Origin: Burhinus oedicnemus
Taxonomy: Eukaryota; Chordata; Aves; Charadriiformes; Burhinidae
Assembly (NCBI GenBank): GCA_008921705.1
Contig: VFFE01008914.1
Span: 1,372,092 to 1,436,091 of the forward strand
Length of the DNA stretch: 64,000 nt
Direction of reading: 5' to 3'
The notes beneath the pieces were generated by a model that saw nothing but the letters and a program-made list of their open reading frames with translations, did no database searches and was not told the DNA's origin. Positions within the stretch are counted from its first letter, which is position 1. Each line of letters starts with the position of its first letter. Below are positions 59,479 to 64,000 of the stretch, piece after piece. The translations under genes were made by a program, and so were the position numbers.

Positions 59479-59677
59479 AATCTGTGTATTTCGGAAGAAA
59501 GAACAAATCCCACTTCTCCATCACAACTTTTACCATTTATATGTGTGTGGTATACATATGATATATGTATACATAAAAAGTATATTTATATTTTTTATAT
59601 ATGTGTGTGTGTTCACATATGGTAAAAGTAATGATGGAGAAGTGGGATTTATTCTTTCTTCCCAAATAGACAAAGAT
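59479..59677. repeat. Long inverted repeat (hairpin) with TA/TG loop
   Basis: The core arms 59493-59536 and 59619-59662 are 44 bp each and complementary at 41 positions by hand count. A weaker match continues outward for about 15 bases (ATCTGTGTATTTC against ATCTTTGTCTATTTG on the other strand). The 82-base loop is TG/TA-rich and has its own small palindrome at 59550-59572 (GTATACATAT, GAT, ATATGTATAC). It could be a MITE-like element, a template-switch inversion, or a transcribed hairpin. No family is recognised. Confidence 0.92.
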
Positions 59678-60700
59678 ATAGATATATGGTAAAATAAAAT
59701 AATTCTAAAATGTTTGCTGACTGGAAAGAAGAAGGAGAGAGAGAAATAATTTATCTTCTATACATGCTGTATAATACTGGGAGGTACTCAGATTGGAGTG
59801 ATAGGGGCTGTATAAGAAGTGACATCAATAAATAAATTATAGTTTCACATAAAATGATGGGAATTTGGAATACATTGTTAAAGTAGTTTGGGAATCACTG
59901 AACAATTTCAGTGAGTTGCTTTACGTTCAGCCACTAGAGCCATCTGTCAGTTGAACGACAGCTCTTCTGGTAAACATAAACTACGTTGTTAATGTAAATG
60001 TATGTGCTAACAGCGAAAGTAAATGTCTTCAACAGAAGCAGATTATATTCCCTATCCATTCATATCACTCATGGCCCTATTATCATTGCAGAGCAAAAGC
60101 ACCTATCATGTTTTAATACTTACCTGGCAGTATTCCTTATTTATGTAATTGCTTAACATCACTTGGGTCTTTCAGAACAAAGTAAATGATGTCATGTTTA
60201 AGATGAGAATATCTTCAAATTCATAACCTACCGAAACTTTTCCTCCTTGTTGAAAAAATGGATGCATGAGCTTATCCTGAAACATAAAGTATGGAGATAA
60301 TCCATAATTTAAAATATCATATGTGATATAAAATATCATATATTTTGTAGTCTTATTCTATTCATTAGGCTGTTTAACTTTTTCACTTACCTTTAGTAGT
60401 ACCAATATCAGCTCAATGTACTTAGTCAGTCCTTGAGTTCCAGGTTCTTATGGATATTTATAATTATTAATAAATTTTTGTAGTAAAATTAATTTCATAA
60501 ATTATATTTGATCATCGCCTTTCTAGACTACTAGTTTCAAAACAATTTGTAATTTTACAAAACCCCTAGTAATAAATCTTTAAAAGTGTATTGAAAACAA
60601 TTGTAATTTCATCAGTATTTCACAAACTATATTCATCTGTGCTTTTGTCACTGTTTGTTCATACTGCTGTGTGATCAGTCACTGGTAACATGCTTGTTTT
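59678..60700. other. AT-rich non-coding DNA, no gene seen
   Basis: No gene or named repeat. A short direct repeat of AAAATATCATAT occurs at about 60308-60340. Confidence 0.45.
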
Positions 60701-61266
60701 ACAGAATCACAGAATCACAGTGGTTGGAAGCGACCTCTAGAGATCATCTAGTCCAACCCCACTACCAGAGCAGGATCACCTAGAGCAGATTGCACAGGAT
60801 GGCATCCAGGCAGGTTTTGAATGTCTCCAGATTTGGAGACTCCACCAGCTCTCCAGGCAGCCTGTTCCAGTGCTCTGCCACCCTCAAAGCAAAGAAGGTC
60901 CTCCTGATGTTTAGATGGAACTTCCTATGTTCCAGTTTGTGCCCATTACCTCTTGTCCTATCACTGGGCACCACTGCAAAAAGACTGGTCCCATCCTCCC
61001 AGAACCCTCCCTTTAAGTATTTGTAAGCATTGATGAGATCCCCCCTCAGCCTTCTCTTCTCCAGACTAAAAAGACCCAAATCCCTCAGCCTTTCCTCAGA
61101 AGAAAGATGTTCCAGCCCCCTAATCATCTTTGTAGCCCTCTGCTGTACCCTCTCCAGCAGTTCCCTGTCCTTCTTGAACTGGGGAGCCCAGAACTGGACA
61201 CAGGACTCCAGGTGTGGCCTCACCAGGGCAGAGTAGAGGGGAAGGATAACCTCCTATGACCTCTCA
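60701..61266 (-). repeat. CR1 LINE, well-preserved 3' copy, about 0.56 kb
   Basis: Starting ACAGAATCACAGAATCACAG on the plus strand, it follows the CR1 3' order with few disruptions: GACCTCTAGAGATCATCTAGTCCAACCCC, the CCAGGCAGCCTGTTCCAGTGCTCTGCCACCCTC block, and the TCAGCCTTCTCTTCTCCAG block. It is sense on the minus strand and truncated near CCTCCTATGACC. The uninterrupted ORF2 end suggests it is among the younger copies here. Confidence 0.97.
60780..61223 (-). pseudogene. CR1 ORF2 C-terminal 147 codons, uninterrupted
   Basis: This is the longest CR1 frame in the window without a stop or shift that reaches the native end. The order is [87 protein letters not shown], and finally [15 protein letters not shown] before TAG at 60780-60782. 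The same frame extends a few codons upstream (ILPLYSALV). It covers only the part after the catalytic palm, so no active site is present and no function is expected. The listed start is simply the first GTG in the open frame. Confidence 0.92.
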
Positions 61267-64000
61267 GGTGAAAGACCATTATGCTGATAATAAACAAAAC
61301 CAAAGACTGGTAAGTATAACTCTTCTAAAAAGAGAGAAGGAATTTGTATCATAAAATAAGAGTGGCAAGGTTACAGATGGTATTGGGTATTTAAAATAAT
61401 AATCTTAATTTGTCAGATCTTTCTTCAAAACTGGCAAAATAATCCCCTATGACCACTTCTTATTGCCATTTGGTAGGTTTCCAGGGTTTAATTGATAGTA
61501 ATTTAGAAACCCCCTTTATTTGAAATCAGATGTCCATCATAACCTTGTTCAAAGCCTATTTGATGAATTTAAGGAAAATGGTAAAACGATCCTAAAGTAC
61601 TGCGCAATTGTAACGAGGAGTTACCTGCATGTCGGTGACCGAGCGTGACTGATGCCGAGTACATGTTGAATTCCAGGGATCTATGTATGCAATATCAAAT
61701 GGTGAGTTAGTATTTGTTACCTACCTGACATCAATCCCAGTACCTCCCAAGGTGCTCTACAGCTTAATACCCTGTACATTAAGGTTCAGATTCTCAAGGG
61801 AAAATGAGGTACTCATATGCCTTTTCAAGTGGGAAAACCCTGGCAGCAATGACACTCGGGCTTCATCCTAAAAGCACAGAACAATGAAATTTCTGTAGCT
61901 GGATGTGTATATCTGCCTAAGTCTCAGCACTGTTATGCTGTATTGGTCCTCTTCTTTTAGCATCTTATTTAGGCCCTTCTGGGAGTCCTAAAACAAGAGC
62001 TTGCTTGCATGAAGAATAGACAGCTAAGCCTCTACCCCCTCTGCAGACACATACAGGAGGATGAATTTTTTCTACCTTTTCCCCTCATAGCTTCGTAGTT
62101 AGGATAGTCTTGTAGGATGCAGGCTGTCTTGTTGCAGAGGATGCTGTTGTGTCAGAAAGCAGATGAAGACGGAGGTGCAGACGAGTGTTTAGGAAACTCG
62201 GGTAGAAGGCAGTACTGGTTTCCTCTCTGTGTGAAGGAGTGTTTGTTTTATACGAAGTGAAACAGCTTAACAAGAAGATCGAGAGCTTCCAGCCTCAGAA
62301 TAACTGCTGTTTGCTGATGAAGGCACTCTTCATGCAGGTAGGAGGCATGGTTTACTGTCTCTTGGGCAGAGATGGAGGGAACTTAATGCAGTGCCGTTAA
62401 TGTTCCAGTCACTCAGGAGCTGGTCCCAAAGGATATCAAGGCATTCAGGTATTTGATTCAAAGATAATACCTACAAGAGGAGAAGAGACATTACCAAGGA
62501 CTAAGACTTTCCGGTTTTCTGATAAATGGGGTTGAAATCATTACCTACAGAAGAAGCTGCTGGGTTAAAGCTCATGGATGATGGGAAATGTCAGTCTTCC
62601 TAAATCCACAGTTATTCTGGAATTTAATGCTGACGTCCTTTTTGAATTTTCCCTCTTTTAAGAGACATATTGGATTTGAGAATGTGGTTTGGGCACATCT
62701 TCTTCTCTGCGTTCAACTCACTGACATTTTTAATACGTCTTAAAATTCACTCTGAAGAAAAATTCTTTCTCAGAAAATATAGCCCAGTTACCTGTTCTAG
62801 TTCACCTTCTTTTGCTTTATTTTCCATGAAGCAGGGCTGTAACTTTGGTTAGCCTTACACCTTGTTTTCTCCAGGACCACGTCACTTTACAGTAGGTAGA
62901 CCAAAACTGAAGAAGGGAACCATGGGAAACTCCAATTTGTTCTTTATTTATAAACTTGACATTACACATCATACAAAATTAAAATCTTCAGCTTGTTCTT
63001 GCCCCAGTTATTTTAAGAACAGTCTCTTCAGAGCTTTAACAGCCCTTTGCCATAGATGGCACAAATGTGTGCACTTTCCAGCTGCTGAAATACGTTCATT
63101 TTTGGCAGTGGCCTTCATTTTATTTATCAGCTCATTCAAATAGAGAGGAAGTCACCACCTCTAGCTGGCTGAGTTTCAGAGGACGCACTGTGTGCCGCAC
63201 TGTTTCACATCTGAGGTATGGCTGTAGCAGACATGGGAGGTCCAGGCTGGGGTGGAAGCAGATCTGAAACACCCTAAGGCACAGTCTTGTGTTTAACTGT
63301 CCAGTCATTCTCCAACTTTGTGTTTACTATGGTTAAGTCTTGGGCAGCCCTAGTTCAGGCAATGGGAGGTGTCACCTCCAGAGGAAGCAAAGACTAAAGA
63401 TGGAACTACTGGAAGAATATTTGACTCTGGTAGGAGAGTGGTTTCCCATTTTATAATTTAAAAAGTGCTAACTCAGCAAACTGCTATAATTTAGTTTCTA
63501 CTAAATTGACCTTCCTTTTGGACTTTGCCAGAAGGCTTGATTCATTAAATCTCATTGAGTTATTAGAGATATTTGATTGGAAATTACTATAGGAGTACAA
63601 AGTATCCATGGCAGGCTGAATCATAACTTCAAAAGTGAACCCTAGTAACTCAGAAGAGGTGAAGTTGACTCTGATTTCAGCTCAGCTCTGCTGATCCATA
63701 AGTGTGTATGTTAAACTTCTGTGTTGGAGGGACTAGAAATACCCTGTAAGAAATTTTCCTGTTTAAATCTGAGGATATTTTTGATGCCTAAATCATTTTC
63801 TGTTCCTGCTTAAAGTAGTTTACCATAACCTGAGCAGAATGCCTTGTACTTTCTTCAGTCGTTCGACTCAAAGATTGCTCTAGAAAAATGACTCCTTTTA
63901 AGCTTTCGTAATCATTTACTGCAGCACCTCACTTAAAAATATCTAACCATTCTATTATATCATTGCATGAGACTCTGCGCTCTTATTAAATCAAGTGTGT
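61267..64000. other. Non-coding DNA, weak exon-like segment at 62.09-62.34 kb
   Basis: No recognised gene. A segment at 62091-62337 is preceded by a good pyrimidine tract and TAG (CTACCTTTTCCCCTCATAG) and followed by CAG|GTAGGA, a plausible donor. All three frames have stops near its start, so it could only be a non-coding or untranslated exon. The rest is unique AT-rich sequence. Confidence 0.4.

Noticed and set aside
59267..59692. 141-codon open frame on the plus strand
   Set aside because: Its second half translates the hairpin and a TA/TG loop, giving a low-complexity hydrophobic peptide. It is an artefact of the repeat.

Overview
The window looks like AT-rich, non-coding nuclear DNA from a bird. 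The diagnostic evidence is a set of CR1 (chicken repeat 1) LINE copies with the avian-type 3' end: tandem copies of an ATTCTRTGA-like octamer tail, a GGTCCCTTCCAAC-like motif, and an ORF2 that encodes the C-terminal part of a reverse transcriptase. I found no bacterial, viral or plasmid gene, no tRNA or rRNA gene, no CRISPR array, and no exon of a protein I can name. Apart from CR1-derived frames, the longest open frames (about 120-140 codons) are about as long as chance would give in 64 kb of AT-rich DNA. I read the window as intergenic desert or the interior of a very large intron.

Layout. 1-4.2 kb: an old, unnamed repeat appears on both sides of a 0.65-kb CR1, followed by a decayed CR1 stub at 4.1 kb. 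7.05-8.42 kb: two arms of about 180 bp in inverted orientation flank a 1.0-kb spacer. I recognise no repeat family in them, and this is the most striking structure in the window. 8.4-24.4 kb: mostly unique sequence with microsatellites and small hairpins. 24.43-25.60 kb: the longest CR1 copy, carrying a decayed reverse transcriptase, then a 25-bp tandem duplication and a purine tract. 25.9-33.2 kb: unique sequence with an ancient plus-sense CR1 remnant at 30.2 kb. 33.2-33.5 kb: a CR1. 39.4-43.0 kb: repeat-rich, with two diverged copies of an unnamed repeat and three CR1 copies. 45.8-46.7 kb: a CpG-richer patch ending in an L2/MIR-like tail. 58.2-61.3 kb: a CR1, a pentanucleotide array that changes unit in steps, a long hairpin at 59.5 kb, and a well-preserved CR1 at 60.7 kb. 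The rest is unique sequence with no feature I can support.

No set of genes works together here. All eight better-preserved CR1 copies lie in the same orientation (sense on the minus strand), and the two oldest-looking remnants lie the other way. This could hint at a host transcription unit on the plus strand, but the numbers are small. I did not find a new biological system. The structures most worth checking are the inverted duplication at 7.05-8.42 kb, the hairpin at 59.49-59.66 kb, the phased pentanucleotide array at 58.7 kb, and the CpG-rich patch at 45.8-46.6 kb.
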